From positions 11,284,001-11,348,000 of the forward strand of contig NZ_RKQF01000001.1 of the NCBI RefSeq assembly GCF_003814875.1: DNA of 64,000 nucleotides, read 5' to 3'. A program made the translations under genes and the position numbers. Positions within the stretch are counted from its first letter, which is position 1. Each line of letters starts with the position of its first letter. The notes under the pieces were generated by a model. The model was not told where the DNA came from. It saw only the letters and a program-made list of their open reading frames with translations, and searched no databases. Source of the stretch: Streptomyces sp. Ag109_O5-1 (lineage in GTDB: Bacteria > Actinomycetota > Actinomycetes > Streptomycetales > Streptomycetaceae). Below, piece by piece: positions 7,560 through 16,902 of this stretch.

Positions 7560-8822
7560 TCAGGCTGGCTCCGTCGCCTGGCGCCGACTGGCGAGGACAA
7601 CCAGGCCGCCGATGACCGCGAGGCCCATAAGGACGGCACCTAACACCGTGGCACCGCTGGTCAGGCCCACGGCGTCGCTGAGGTAACCGGCGGACACGGG
7701 CAGTAGCCCCGCCGGGACGTACCCGCCGACGTTGAGCGCGGCGTTGGCCTCCGCGAGGCGCTGGGGCGGGACGCTGGAGTTGAGCAGCGACAGGCCGCCG
7801 AGCTGGCCCATGCCCTGGCCAGCGCCGGCGAGCAGCGCGGAGGCGATGAGGACCGGCACCGACGAGGTGTGCACGGCGACGATCAGCGTGATCATGCTCA
7901 GCGTGGTGCTGACCGCGCCGGCCGTGAGGATGGTGCGCCGGTCGAGGCGTTGCACGGCGAACTGCACGCCGGTGGCGGCGAGGAACATGACGAAGGCCAT
8001 GGCGCCGGCGGCGATCCGGCTGGTGGTGCCGAGCAGGCCTGACAGGAGCGAGGGGCCAAGCGAGAGCATGAAGGAGGTGGCCGTGATGCCGGGCGCGAAC
8101 ACGGTGATGCCGAGGGCGAGTTGGCGGCCGTTGCCGCGCGGCACGCCGGGCACCCGCACCCAGGCGCCCTTCGCGGGCGCCGCGGGACGCTTGAGGGGCA
8201 TGCGCAGCACGGCAAGCACCGCGGTGAGGAGCAGCACGGCCTCGACGACGAAGACGGTGACGGTCGGCCCGGGCAGCGACTCGGAGAGCACTCCGGCCAG
8301 GAGCGGGCCGAGACCGGCACCGAAGACCATCGCGCAGGAGGCGAGTAGGGCGGCGATCCGCTTGCGCTCGGGACCAGCCACGTCGGTCACCGCGGCCATG
8401 CCGGCCGAGACGACGGCGCCGACGGCGATTCCGGTGAACAGCCGTGCCACGATCAGCGCGGCCACAGTGGTGGCGGTCGCGAAGATCAGGCAGGCGGCCA
8501 AGGCGAGCACCAGGGCGGGTAGCAGCACGGGCTTGCGCCCGAGCCGGTCGGAGACCACTCCGGACACCAGGAGCGAGCCGATGAGCCCGAGGATGTAGAA
8601 CGCAAACACCACGGTCAGGGTGCCCTTGGAGAAGCCGATGTCGCGCTGCCACAGCACGTACAACGGTGTTGCCGCGTTCGAGAGGACGAAGACGGCCGTG
8701 ACCGGCCAGGCGGCGAGCCATACCCACCCCAGCGGAGCGGCGGATCCTCCGCCGGGCTCCGCGGTGCCACGTCGTTGCCTCCCGCCGACGGCCTGGACGG
8801 GCGCTTTCCGGGTCTCGGACAT
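7560..8822 (-). CDS. MFS transporter (drug/metabolite efflux type)
   Basis: A 420-residue, 12-helix major facilitator protein. The loop between helices 2 and 3 carries the MFS signature SDRLGRKPVLLP at about residue 90. The first helix follows a 30-residue hydrophilic N-terminus (PLGWVWLAAWPVTAVFVLSN). Helices continue to VLMGLAVIGGLVVLASRRQ at the end. The protein sits in the membrane and likely exports a small molecule using the proton gradient. It is divergent from an ArsR regulator whose probable operators cover its promoter, so ligand-induced derepression is likely (inference). Confidence 0.9.
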   Translation of the reverse strand: MSETRKAPVQAVGGRQRRGTAEPGGGSAAPLGWVWLAAWPVTAVFVLSNAATPLYVLWQRDIGFSKGTLTVVFAFYILGLIGSLLVSGVVSDRLGRKPVLLPALVLALAACLIFATATTVAALIVARLFTGIAVGAVVSAGMAAVTDVAGPERKRIAALLASCAMVFGAGLGPLLAGVLSESLPGPTVTVFVVEAVLLLTAVLAVLRMPLKRPAAPAKGAWVRVPGVPRGNGRQLALGITVFAPGITATSFMLSLGPSLLSGLLGTTSRIAAGAMAFVMFLAATGVQFAVQRLDRRTILTAGAVSTTLSMITLIVAVHTSSVPVLIASALLAGAGQGMGQLGGLSLLNSSVPPQRLAEANAALNVGGYVPAGLLPVSAGYLSDAVGLTSGATVLGAVLMGLAVIGGLVVLASRRQATEPA

Positions 8823-8842
8823 GACTGTTCCCTCCGACTTCC

Positions 8843-8892
8843 TGCAGTACGACTTGAGTCGAACTTAGCATGCAGTACGATTGGAGTCGTAC
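8843..8892. promoter_or_regulatory. Two operator-like palindromes between MFS and ArsR genes
   Basis: Two related sites share CAGTACGA. One is CAGTACGACTTGAGTCGAAC (8845..8864), the other GTACGATTGGAGTCGTAC (8875..8892), an imperfect dyad with TACGA/TCGTA arms. They lie 28 bp apart in the divergent promoter region. They are likely binding sites for the ArsR protein at 8921..9298. Confidence 0.7.
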
Positions 8893-8920
8893 AAAGGAAT
8901 CGAGTCGTGAGGAGCTGCCC

Positions 8921-9298
8921 ATGTCTTCGACTGCGGGCGCCACAGCCGCCATCAAGGTGCTCCCGGCCCCTCCCGGCCTACCCGAACCGCTGCCGGAGCC
9001 GACGGTCGAGGAGTTGCGCCTGGAGACCGTTCTCGGGGCGCTCAGCGACCCCTTGCGGCTGACGATCGTCCGCAAACTCCTCCTGGAATCAGAGCAGTTC
9101 GACCACTCCTGCGGCTGGTTCGGCTTCGACCGGCCCAAGTCGTCGCTCACGCACCACTTCAAGGCGCTGCGAGAGGCGGGGGTCACGCGCCAGCGCCAGT
9201 ACGGGCTCGAACGCCGCAGTCACGTACGCATCGACGACCTCAACGCCTGCTTCCCCGGCCTACTCGACCTGGTCGCGGCCTGGGCCCCAGAGGTATGA
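8921..9298 (+). CDS. ArsR-family transcriptional regulator
   Basis: A 125-residue winged-helix protein. The HTH core runs LETVLGALSDPLRLTIVRKL, then FDRPKSSLTHHFKALREAGV with a basic wing after it (RQRQYGLERRSHVRIDDL). The start chosen is the ATG at 8921, preceded by GAGGAG, rather than an earlier in-frame ATG that lies inside the operator. No metal-binding Cys cluster of the ArsR/SmtB type is seen, so it probably senses an organic ligand or uses another mechanism. It is divergently placed with the MFS gene, which it likely represses along with itself. Confidence 0.9.
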   Translation: MSSTAGATAAIKVLPAPPGLPEPLPEPTVEELRLETVLGALSDPLRLTIVRKLLLESEQFDHSCGWFGFDRPKSSLTHHFKALREAGVTRQRQYGLERRSHVRIDDLNACFPGLLDLVAAWAPEV

Positions 9299-9420
9299 CG
9301 AGGCGCCGCTTGACGAACGAAGACAGGCGGGCGGGGGCCACAGCAAGCCCCGACACCGCCGCGCCGCACGGTCACCCGCCTGCCAGAACGGCGGAAGTCA
9401 AGGGATTCGTTCATTCATGA

Positions 9421-10674
9421 TCAGGCGGCGGCGGCCTCGGGACGCTCGACTAGCCGGCCGTTCTCGAAGCGGGCCCCAGCGCGGACGAGGGCGACCAGGT
9501 GCGGCGCGGTGACCGCGCGCCAGCGGGACTGGGCGGACTCGGCGAGCTTGAACACCATGGCGAGCGCGGCGGCCGGGCTGCCCGCGCCGCGGGTGACCTT
9601 GGTCCGGAGCTTGGCCGTGGAGAAGGTCGATTCGATCGGGTTTGTGGTGCACAGGTGGATCCAGTGCTCGGCGGGGAAGTCGTAGAACGCCAGCAGCTCC
9701 TCCGCGTCGTTGATGACCTTCGCCACCACTTTGGGCCACTTCGCCTCGTAGGTCTTCGCGAACACCTTCACGGCCTTCTCGGCATGCTCGCGGTCCTCCG
9801 CGTTGTAGATCTCCTGCAGCGCCTTCTTCGCTCCCGGCTGGGCGGACTTCGGCAGAGCATTCACGATATTCCGGATCTTATGGACCCGGCAGCGCTGATG
9901 CCGAGCGGCGGGGAACACCTCCGCCAGCGCCCGCCACAGCCCCATCGCACCGTCGCCGACGACCAGCTCCGGGTCGCGCATGCCGCGACGCCGGCAGTCG
10001 GCCAGCAGGTCCGCCCACGACTCGGTCGACTCGCGCAGCCCCTCCGCCAGCGCGATTAGCTCCTTCGTGCCGTCGATGCGCACTCCCATCAGCACCAGAA
10101 CACACGAGTGGGCCTGGCTGAGGCGGACCTTGGGGTGCACGCCGTCGGCCCACACGTACACGTAGTCGCTGCCCGACAGGTCGCGCTGCTGGAAGGCGGC
10201 GTGGTCGTCGCTCCACTGCTTGGTCAGACGAGTGACGGTCGGCGCGGACAGGCCGGCGGCCGAGCCGAGGAACTGCTCCAGCGCGGGCGCGAAGTCGCCA
10301 CTGGACAGGCCGTGCAGATACAGCAGCGTCAGTACCTCGCTGACCTTCGGGGACTTGCGGCACCACGGCGGGAGGACCTTGGAGGAGAACCGCTTCCGCT
10401 CGCCAGTGGCCGCGTCGACGCGGCGGTCGTTCACCCGCGGCGCGGCCACCTCGATGGCACCGGCGGCGGTGGTCACAGGGCGGGGCCGATGGCGGCCGTT
10501 GCGCACCACGAAGCGTCGCCCGTTCCCGTCGCGTTCCGCAGCCAACTCGGCTATGTACTGGTTGACTTCGGCCTCCAGAGCCGCGGCGAGCATGCGGCGG
10601 GCGCCCTCACGGACGATCTCGTCGATCAGGGAGCCGGACTCGGTCGAACCGTCGGCGTTCACTACGCTGAGCAC
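9421..10674 (-). CDS. IS256-family transposase
   Basis: A mutator-type DDE transposase of normal length (417 residues). The catalytic residues are seen as YVWADGVHPKVR (D), LVVGDGAMGLWRAL (D) and TTNPIESTFSTAKLRTK (E), with the C/H pair RHQRCRVHKIRNI between the second D and the E. The start is set at a GTG at 10674, preceded by GGGAGG. An upstream TTG at 10701 is possible. The frame is intact. Terminal inverted repeats could not be defined with confidence on either side. Confidence 0.93.
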   Translation of the reverse strand: MLSVVNADGSTESGSLIDEIVREGARRMLAAALEAEVNQYIAELAAERDGNGRRFVVRNGRHRPRPVTTAAGAIEVAAPRVNDRRVDAATGERKRFSSKVLPPWCRKSPKVSEVLTLLYLHGLSSGDFAPALEQFLGSAAGLSAPTVTRLTKQWSDDHAAFQQRDLSGSDYVYVWADGVHPKVRLSQAHSCVLVLMGVRIDGTKELIALAEGLRESTESWADLLADCRRRGMRDPELVVGDGAMGLWRALAEVFPAARHQRCRVHKIRNIVNALPKSAQPGAKKALQEIYNAEDREHAEKAVKVFAKTYEAKWPKVVAKVINDAEELLAFYDFPAEHWIHLCTTNPIESTFSTAKLRTKVTRGAGSPAAALAMVFKLAESAQSRWRAVTAPHLVALVRAGARFENGRLVERPEAAAA

Positions 10675-10701
10675 AGGCGTGCCTCCCGACCCGTGCTGCA
10701 A

Positions 10702-11185
10702 CGCGGGCCTACTCGGTGAGCTTGTTATCGATCACCCGGGAAGGTACGTCCTTTGCGTCCACCCCGAGGACCGATCCACAACTCCTGAGCATTGCTCGGA
10801 ACGGCCTTCCGATCCTTCCTGTTCTTCATGAGGGTGAAGGTGTACTCCATAGCCGTTGGTGGTGAGAGCCCGCTACCCGGTGACCTCCTGCCGGCCTCAA
10901 GCCCTCGAACTCTGGGCGACACCGAGGCCCGTGAGGAACGATGGTGCCGCGAACGGCTCGTGCGATCTCGGCCGGGCGAGGCCTGGAACTTAGGGAGCCG
11001 CCTGGTTCGCCCGCGCCGGCGCAAACGCCCGCACGATGGGGAAGGGCAGCGTGATCTGCTGCGGAATGGACCGTGTCGGCCCGGTTGATGAAGATTGCCG
11101 CACATGAAGACGGTCTGAGGCAGCCCTACTTGGCCCGTCTGGTGCTGTCGTGGGTGAGGCTGATCCAGCTTGCCTCGGAGGGGAT
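10702..11185. other. Non-coding stretch downstream of decayed genes
   Basis: About 480 bp with no recognisable protein. The part near 10720..10860 is probably the 5' end of the IS256 element, and 11100..11165 looks like scar sequence. No RNA gene was recognised. Confidence 0.4.
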
Positions 11186-11726
11186 TCAGCGGGTTTCGCC
11201 GAGGTTGTCCAGGGCCGCGATGATGTCGGCGGGTTCGGCGCGGGCGGTGTAGTCGGAGTCGACGAAGGCCCAGTGGATCACGCCGTCGCAGGCGATGACG
11301 TAGGTGGCGGCCGTCGGCAGTGTGCGGGGGTGGCCGTTGTTGACGCACTGGAGGCCGAAGCCGAGTTTGTCGTAGGTGGCGGCGAGGTCGTCGGGGAGGT
11401 CGAAGGCGAGGCCGTACTGCTTGGCGGTGTCCGAGCCGAGGTCGCTGAGCACGTCGAAGGCGAGGCTGTGCTTCTCGGTGAGGGTGAGTGACTCGTCGGG
11501 GATCTGCGGGGAGACGCTCACGTTGGCTCCGCGATCGCGCAGCGCCGCGAACAGGGGTCCGGAGCCGCAGCCGGCGTCGAGGATCCGCCGACCGGCCACT
11601 TCTCCGGCGAGGACCAGCATCGCGGGCCGCTCGTAGTAGGCATTGATGAGGTTGGTTTCATTTCTCGGCCGTGTACGCCTCGGCGAAACTGTTGTAGTCG
11701 TTGACCTTCGGCGGATCCACAGTCAC
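11186..11726 (-). pseudogene. Chimera: methyltransferase N-terminus fused to peroxiredoxin C-terminus
   Basis: From about 11726 the minus strand reads VNDYNSFAEAYTAE, then a one-base insertion gives a stop. The next frame gives TNLINAYYERPAMLVLAGEV and RRILDAGCGSGPLFAALRDR-GA, the SAM-binding motif I of a class I methyltransferase. Without any break the same frame then becomes SVSPQIPDESLTLTEKHSLA and AFVDSDYTARAEPADIIAAL, the C-terminal half of an AhpC/TSA-type peroxiredoxin. The peroxidatic Cys region and the rest of the methyltransferase are both missing. A deletion joined the ends of two genes, and no activity is expected. Confidence 0.75.
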
Positions 11727-11984
11727 CGCGGGCAGCGAGGTCTGGCCGGTGGAGCTCGCATGCCCTTGGCGTTCGTCAGAGATCATTGTGCGGGAGACGT
11801 GTGCTGCACCAGTTCGGTTCCTGGCCGGACCCGATCGCCCTCACAACCTCGAAGATTCAACGAGCCGTTCGTCAAAGCGTCGCGACCACCGTCATGTCAT
11901 GTGGGCCTCAGGAGCAGGCACGAAGCTTGTTCTTCAACCCGCCGTGTCTGCTGGGGCGTGTATCGAATGTCAGCCCCGCCCCGG

Positions 11985-12083
11985 TCACGCTGCTTTCGCG
12001 TCCTCACCGGCCAGAAACGGATGCAGCAGCGTGAGCAGGGCGTGCGGCCGGTGCAGCGGGATGATGTGGCCGCAGTCTTCGAT
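11985..12083 (-). pseudogene. Alpha/beta-hydrolase C-terminal fragment
   Basis: The minus strand reads EDCGHIIPLHRPHALLTLLH-PFLAGE and stops at 11985. This resembles the last part of alpha/beta hydrolases, where the catalytic His follows the CGH pattern. It begins exactly at the end of the ISKra4-type element (12084), so the element, or a rearrangement through it, cut the gene. The N-terminal part is not on the other side of the element. Confidence 0.55.
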
Positions 12084-12185
12084 GGGTGCGGTTCCTTTCG
12101 AGGGATAGTTGAGCTGGGAAGACGCTGATTGCCGTGTGGGCGGTGCCGTCGTACTTCTACCGTGGCGAGGTGGAGGTGGGGCGCC

Positions 12186-12713
12186 ATGGTGTCGTTGCCG
12201 GAAGAGCTCCAGGCGCGGGAGGCCGCGGCTCGACAACGGGTCGAAGAGCTGCAGGCCGAGGCTGCGGAGTTGGCTGTCCGACTGGAGAAGGCACGGGCTG
12301 ATCTGTCGCGGTTGGAGATCACGCGGGAGACCGTCGCCCAGGTACTGGCGGAGTTGTCGGCCGCGGAGCAAGCGCCGGAGGCAGAGGCGCGCGATGCGCC
12401 GGAACCCCGGGAAGCGCCGGCGCCTCACGGCATCGGGGTGATGGCGGTGCCGCCGTGGCGGGAGGGCCTGGTCGTTCAGGTGCTGCCGGATGTGTACCGG
12501 GACATCGTGGAGATCGTCGCTGATGCTCCAGGTCCGTTGCAGGCCAAGCAGATCGTGCCGCGGATCGGGCTGGAGGCCACCACGGCGAAGATCGAGGGGA
12601 CCCGGGGGAAGCTGAAGCGTCTGGTGGTGCGGGGCTGGCTGGACGAGGAGGCGCCGGGACGGTTCACCCTCGCCCGCCACGATGGGGACGCCGACCACGT
12701 CAACTCCGGGTGA
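12186..12713 (+). CDS. Transposon accessory protein (coiled coil plus winged helix)
   Basis: A 175-residue protein. Residues 5-60 form a charged heptad coiled coil (EELQAREAAARQRVEELQAE and following). Residues 61-100 are an acidic, Pro/Ala-rich linker. Residues 100-165 look like a winged helix (PDVYRDIVEIVADAPGPLQA, RGKLKRLVVRGWLDEEAPG). The gene lies 75 bp upstream of the transposase, inside the terminal repeats. Its role is unknown. It may help transposase binding or regulation. Three degraded relatives lie at 3130, 16630 and 53651. Confidence 0.75.
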   Translation: MVSLPEELQAREAAARQRVEELQAEAAELAVRLEKARADLSRLEITRETVAQVLAELSAAEQAPEAEARDAPEPREAPAPHGIGVMAVPPWREGLVVQVLPDVYRDIVEIVADAPGPLQAKQIVPRIGLEATTAKIEGTRGKLKRLVVRGWLDEEAPGRFTLARHDGDADHVNSG

Positions 12714-12787
12714 CCAAGGGGCTCTTCTCCGTAGATTCGAAGGTGCCAACCGAACGAACCGTAAGAAGAGCTGAAGAAGAGCCCCAG

Positions 12788-14326
12788 ATGGAACCCTATG
12801 ACGCCTTATCCGGGCCTGGTGCCTATGCCGCCTCCCGTGGTGCCTTCGAACGCCTCGTCTCGACGCTGGCCGGCGCCCCGGCGCGGGGTATGGCCCACGA
12901 CGAGCTGGAGGAACTGCTCGAACAGCAAGGACGGGAGCTGCTGCGGCAGTTGATGCAGGATCACCTCGACCTGCGGGCGAGGACGGAAGACGCGGCGGCC
13001 CGCATCAGCGCGGGGCGGGCGGCGGTGCACGGGCCGGAAGGACAGGCGCGGACCTGGCGGGAGAGCAACCACCCCCGCTGGCTGACCTGCGTGTTCGGGC
13101 CGGTGCGGGTGAACAGGATCGCCTATCGCGGCCGGGGCCTGTCCAACGTGCACCCGGCCGACGAAGCGTTGTCGCTGCCTGCTGGCCGGCACTCCCGCGG
13201 ACTTGCCCGGCTCGCGGTCCTGGAAGCGGTCCGCGGCTCGTTCGACCAGGCCCAGGCCGCGATCGAGCGACGCTGCGGAAGAGTGCTGGGCAAGCGTCGT
13301 CTCGAAGAGCTGGTGGTCGCCGCGGCCGTCGACATCGCCGCCTACTACACGGTGAAGATCCCCACCCCCTGCACCCGCGAGATGCCGCTGGTCCTCCAGG
13401 TCGACGGCAAGGGCGTGGTGATGCGCCCCGAAGCCCTGCGCGAGGCCACCCGCCGGGCCGCGGCCAAGAGTGCGGCCGCCGGACGGCGCGGGCGGCTGGC
13501 TCCCGGAGAGAAGCCCAACCGCAAGCGCATGGTGACGGTGGCCTGCGTCTTCGACACCGCGCCCGCCCCGCGCCGGCCGCACGACATCGTGCATCCGCCC
13601 GGCGGCCGCAGCGAGAACCGGCCCGCAAGGCCGGGCCCGACAGCACAGCACAAATGGTGCACTGCCTCAGTGATCCATCCCCCAGAACGCGTCGTCGCCG
13701 ATGCCTTCGACCAGGCCGAGGCCCGCGACCCGCAGCATCTGCGGGACTGGATCGTGCTCGTCGACGGCGCCCGCCACCAACTCGACCTGATCCAGGACGA
13801 AGCCGCCCGCCGCAGCATCCGCCTCAACGTCCTGCTCGACTTCGTCCACGTCGCCGAGTACTGCTGGACGGCCGCCCACGCCTTCCACCCGCCCGGCAGC
13901 CGCGAGGCCGAGACCTGGGCCGCGGACAAACTCACCGCGATCCTCGCCGGACACGCCGGCCGAGCCGCCGCCGAGATGACCGCCCAGGCCGCAGCCGAAC
14001 AGATTCCCGCCGTCCGCCGCGAGGCAGTTACCACCTGCCACCGCTACCTCACCGGCCACCTCGACCAGCTCCACTACGACACCGCCCTCGCAGCCGGCTG
14101 GCCCATCGCCACCGGCGCCGTCGAAGGCGCATGCCGCCACCTGATCGCCGACCGCCTCGACATCACCGGCGCCCGCTGGGGACTGGACGGGGCCGAAGCC
14201 ATCCTCCGACTCCGCGCACTGATCACGAACGGCGACTTCGAGGACTACTGGATCTTCCACGCGGCCCGTGAACATCAACGCCTCTACCCCAGCCCCGACC
14301 TGCAGAACTACAGCCTTACTGCTTGA
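12788..14326 (+). CDS. ISKra4-family transposase
   Basis: A 512-residue DDE-type transposase. Recognised blocks are PRWLTCVFGPVRVNRIAYRG in the N-terminal part, MPLVLQVDGKGVVMRP (first Asp), WIVLVDGARHQLDLI (second Asp) and WPIATGAVEGACRHLIADRL followed by GARWGLDGAEAILRLRAL (Glu region). The frame is open and of full length. The ATG chosen is the first after a GAAGAAGAG stretch. It lies in one operon with the accessory gene. The element has both ends and may still move. Confidence 0.9.
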   Translation: MEPYDALSGPGAYAASRGAFERLVSTLAGAPARGMAHDELEELLEQQGRELLRQLMQDHLDLRARTEDAAARISAGRAAVHGPEGQARTWRESNHPRWLTCVFGPVRVNRIAYRGRGLSNVHPADEALSLPAGRHSRGLARLAVLEAVRGSFDQAQAAIERRCGRVLGKRRLEELVVAAAVDIAAYYTVKIPTPCTREMPLVLQVDGKGVVMRPEALREATRRAAAKSAAAGRRGRLAPGEKPNRKRMVTVACVFDTAPAPRRPHDIVHPPGGRSENRPARPGPTAQHKWCTASVIHPPERVVADAFDQAEARDPQHLRDWIVLVDGARHQLDLIQDEAARRSIRLNVLLDFVHVAEYCWTAAHAFHPPGSREAETWAADKLTAILAGHAGRAAAEMTAQAAAEQIPAVRREAVTTCHRYLTGHLDQLHYDTALAAGWPIATGAVEGACRHLIADRLDITGARWGLDGAEAILRLRALITNGDFEDYWIFHAAREHQRLYPSPDLQNYSLTA

Positions 14327-14375
14327 TCCCGACCGTCACTTCAGAGGAACCGCACCCCAGCAGAATACGGGCAAC

Positions 14376-14830
14376 ATGCTCGCCTTCTTCCACATCTGTG
14401 AGGCCACCGGCAGCGGTTGGCAGGTCGACAGTCGCTACTGGGCGGAGAAGGTCCAGCCCCACGGTGAAAGGGACCTCCAGGCGTACGCCGAGGACCGGGT
14501 GCGGGCCCTACTGTCAAGCAAGCCGCGGAGGAGGCAGAGGCGGCCCACCTGGGGCTGATCGCGGAGGTCGAGGAGGAACTGTTCAGTCGCTACAGGAACG
14601 CGGCCCCGGAGACTGAAGCCGGCGCCAAGACCGCGCTCGCCGCGTTCGAATTCGACGGCTCCGTTTCGACACCACCGGCTGGGAGTTTCACCGAGTACGA
14701 CTACTGGTTCATCTACACCTGCCAGGCCATCGCCTGGACCGTGGCCCAGTACGACGCCGCGCCCCTTCGGCCTGTCCCCACACACGGCCATGCAGTACCT
14801 GCGCGCCGCCCATCCCGGACGCTACGGCCC
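14376..14830 (+). pseudogene. Unknown gene with frameshift
   Basis: The first frame reads MLAFFHICEATGSGWQVDSR and LQAYAEDRVRALL, then the reading continues in another frame at about 14513 with AAEEAEAAHLGLIAEVEEEL, AAFEFDGSV and YDYWFIYTCQAIAWTVAQYD. Both halves are acidic and coding-like, and the second half has no start of its own. I do not recognise the family. The gene abuts the right end of the ISKra4-type element. Confidence 0.45.
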
Positions 14831-15175
14831 CAGCCACCCGCAGTGAATGAACCCCCACATGGCCGAGACTAAGCTCCCCGACCCTAATCAGGACCCAGGT
14901 ACGGGGCCCACCTCCAGGTCGGCCCGGCTATTTCCCGAGCCTGTGGCGCCGTCTGCACCAGACCCGGGCCATGGTCAGCCACCACCGACTTCGCGGCAAC
15001 CCACAACCGCCGCGCCTGCGGCCCTGGGAACGCCACCGACCGATCCCACCGATCACTGATCCTCAAGATCTCCGGATGTAGTACCGGTACGGTGTCGAGA
15101 GGCGATCGTGTCGGCCGAGTTTCCCGTAGCTCGGGGAATGTACCCGAACCCGTAGGGATCTACTTAGTTTTACGG

Positions 15176-15682
15176 ATGTCGGCTGACCACGGCCTCAACG
15201 ATGGTGAGTTCCACCCGGCGGGACGCCGTCTTCGGCGCCCGGGGCACTTCAGGGAGGAACTCGTGCTTGACGCTCTCGCCGAGGCATTCGCGGACGAGCA
15301 GCACTACGCTCCTCTCGCGGCGATAGCGGACCCGGGCCTGCGCTTCGCGCCCAGCCGGGTGCCGGCCGGCGGGTGGGGAACGGACCAGGAGATCACCCGA
15401 ATGTCGTGCCTGAGGGAAGCCGGTCTGCACGCCGGACTCGCCGGGCCGGCGTACTTCCTCGCCGACCACGCCGAACTGGCCGGTGGCGAGACCCGCCGCC
15501 ACGACGCGGTCCGGACCGCCACCGGCCTGCTGAAGTACGCCATCCCGCACACTCATGGCGTCCTCTTCCTCGGCAAAGGTTCGCACCGCTTCAGCGCCGA
15601 TTTGTACCAGCGGAGGGGCCGGGGCGCTGATTGGCACTGCACCGCGTCCTGCGCGCTCCGGGTGACGAGCTGTTCACCTTGA
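15176..15682 (+). CDS. Hypothetical protein
   Basis: A 168-residue frame starting at an ATG (MSADHGLNDGEFHPAGRRLR). Codon use is typical for the region, with a coding-like stretch from residue 20 to 145 (ELVLDALAEAFADEQHYAPL, GLLKYAIPHTHGVLFLGKGS). The last 20 residues look out of frame (DWHCTASCALRVTSCSP), so the 3' end may be frameshifted. No family was recognised and no membrane segment or signal peptide is evident. Confidence 0.4.
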   Translation: MSADHGLNDGEFHPAGRRLRRPGHFREELVLDALAEAFADEQHYAPLAAIADPGLRFAPSRVPAGGWGTDQEITRMSCLREAGLHAGLAGPAYFLADHAELAGGETRRHDAVRTATGLLKYAIPHTHGVLFLGKGSHRFSADLYQRRGRGADWHCTASCALRVTSCSP

Positions 15683-15812
15683 ACAGCGTCGCGCAGCCCC
15701 CGCTGCCGCTGTCATGACGTCAGAACGCCCGATTCGCCACACACAGAAAGAGCAGGTGATCGCATATGAAACGGACGTGGCGGATTGCGGGACGGGCGAA
15801 GGGCGAGTGGCT

Positions 15813-16628
15813 GTGAGTCCGGTGATCGCAGATCGGTGGAGGTCGGCCGTCCGGCCGGGGGTGGACGGCCGCCTCCGGGACATCCTCTGGCCCGCGTCCT
15901 TCCCGAATGCGCCCCGGGCCCGTGTCTATGCGCACGCGCTTGCCGCGCTGGTGGTCGTCACGGCGGTGTGCGCGACGTTCAGCGGCTTCTACTGGGCTGA
16001 CGACCCCCAGGTCAGCGAGTACCGCGCGGGCCTGCGAGGGGTGACGCTGGCGATGGCAGTGCCAGCGCTGGGGATGGCAGTTCCGCTGCTGCTGATGTGC
16101 GTCCTGCTGGCCGGCGCCCTGCGGACCTGGCCCAGGGCGCCGCACCGGGCGCTGCCCGCTGTGGCCTGGACAGCGATGGTCGCGACCTTCCTGTGGTGGT
16201 CGTGGTGGCGTGACGGGCATGGAAACATGGGCGTGGCGGTGCTTCTTGTCCTGACGTGCGCCCTGCTCGCCCGGATTCTGCTGGCTGGCGGGGTGCAGTA
16301 TCCGGTGCTGGCAGCCGTGGCCTGGATGTCATCGGCGCTCATGACCTTCCTGGTGCTGCTGTTCACCTCGTTGACGAACGACAGCGACTACTGCACGGCG
16401 AACGAGGCCGTGCATCCGGTGTCGGCGAATGTGGTGCTCCTGTGCGTGTTGGCGGCACTGGCCGCCGGATCCTTGGCGGGGTGGGTCGCGTGGCTGCTCT
16501 CGCGTCGCAGGGCGCGGCCGTTGGTGCTGTACGCAATATGGCTCGCCACGATCGCCGCGACAGTCGTACTGACCCTGGCACCGCCGCTCCATGCGGCTCA
16601 GACCTGCGGCCCGTCCGGGATCGGCTGA
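15813..16628 (+). CDS. Multi-pass membrane protein of unknown function
   Basis: A 271-residue protein with six or seven hydrophobic helices, for example VYAHALAALVVVTAVCATF, LAMAVPALGMAVPLLLMCVL, MGVAVLLVLTCALLARILLA, ALMTFLVLLF and LYAIWLATIAATVVLTLAPP. The N-terminal 40 residues are hydrophilic. The start is taken at a GTG preceded by GGGCGAG, since the upstream frame looks non-coding. No catalytic or transporter signature was recognised. Its 3' end nearly touches a convergent accessory-gene remnant. Confidence 0.6.
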   Translation: MSPVIADRWRSAVRPGVDGRLRDILWPASFPNAPRARVYAHALAALVVVTAVCATFSGFYWADDPQVSEYRAGLRGVTLAMAVPALGMAVPLLLMCVLLAGALRTWPRAPHRALPAVAWTAMVATFLWWSWWRDGHGNMGVAVLLVLTCALLARILLAGGVQYPVLAAVAWMSSALMTFLVLLFTSLTNDSDYCTANEAVHPVSANVVLLCVLAALAAGSLAGWVAWLLSRRRARPLVLYAIWLATIAATVVLTLAPPLHAAQTCGPSGIG

Positions 16629-16629
16629 G

Positions 16630-16902
16630 CTTGTTCTTTTTCTTCCGGCCTCGAATGGCGTCTCGAACTGGGTTGCTCACCTGGGGATTCTTCACGGCAG
16701 TGGACTCAGCCGCGGACACAGCCACCGCCTCGACCAACTCCTCCCGCGCGATCACCCGCCAGTCCAGCTCGATCTCCGCAGCCTCCAACACCCCGGCCAG
16801 CCGAGCGACTTCCTCCCGCAGACCCTCCACCCGCACACGGGCAGCCGCCTCCCGCTCCTCCAGCATTCCCAGCACCGACGCCAGCGCGCACTCCTCGGCC
16901 AT
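16630..16902 (-). pseudogene. Transposon accessory protein, N-terminal fragment
   Basis: The minus strand reads MAEECALASVLGMLEEREAA, ARVRVEGLREEVARLAGVLE and ELDWRVIAREELVEAVAV. This is the coiled-coil half and is related in pattern to the accessory gene at 12186. After about residue 90 the frame runs into the convergent membrane-protein gene and the winged-helix half is lost. No transposase follows it. Confidence 0.55.

Larger units (their letters stand above)
12084..14357 (+). mobile_element. ISKra4-type element with terminal inverted repeats
   Basis: The left end starts GGGTGCGGTTCCT (12084..12096) and the right end carries its complement AGGAACCGCACCC (14345..14357). Between them lie an accessory gene and the transposase, in the same direction. 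The two flanks belong to unrelated genes (an alpha/beta hydrolase on the left, an unknown gene on the right), so no target site can be rebuilt. The terminal sequence recurs at 18755..18811 and 53919..53939. Confidence 0.75.

Noticed and set aside
9396..10860. Terminal inverted repeats of the IS256 element
   Set aside because: Candidate ends near 9396 and 10830 share only short, imperfect similarity, so no boundary is claimed.
16363..16629. C-terminal part of the accessory-protein frame starting at 16902
   Set aside because: It reads antisense through the membrane-protein gene and does not resemble the winged-helix domain of the family.
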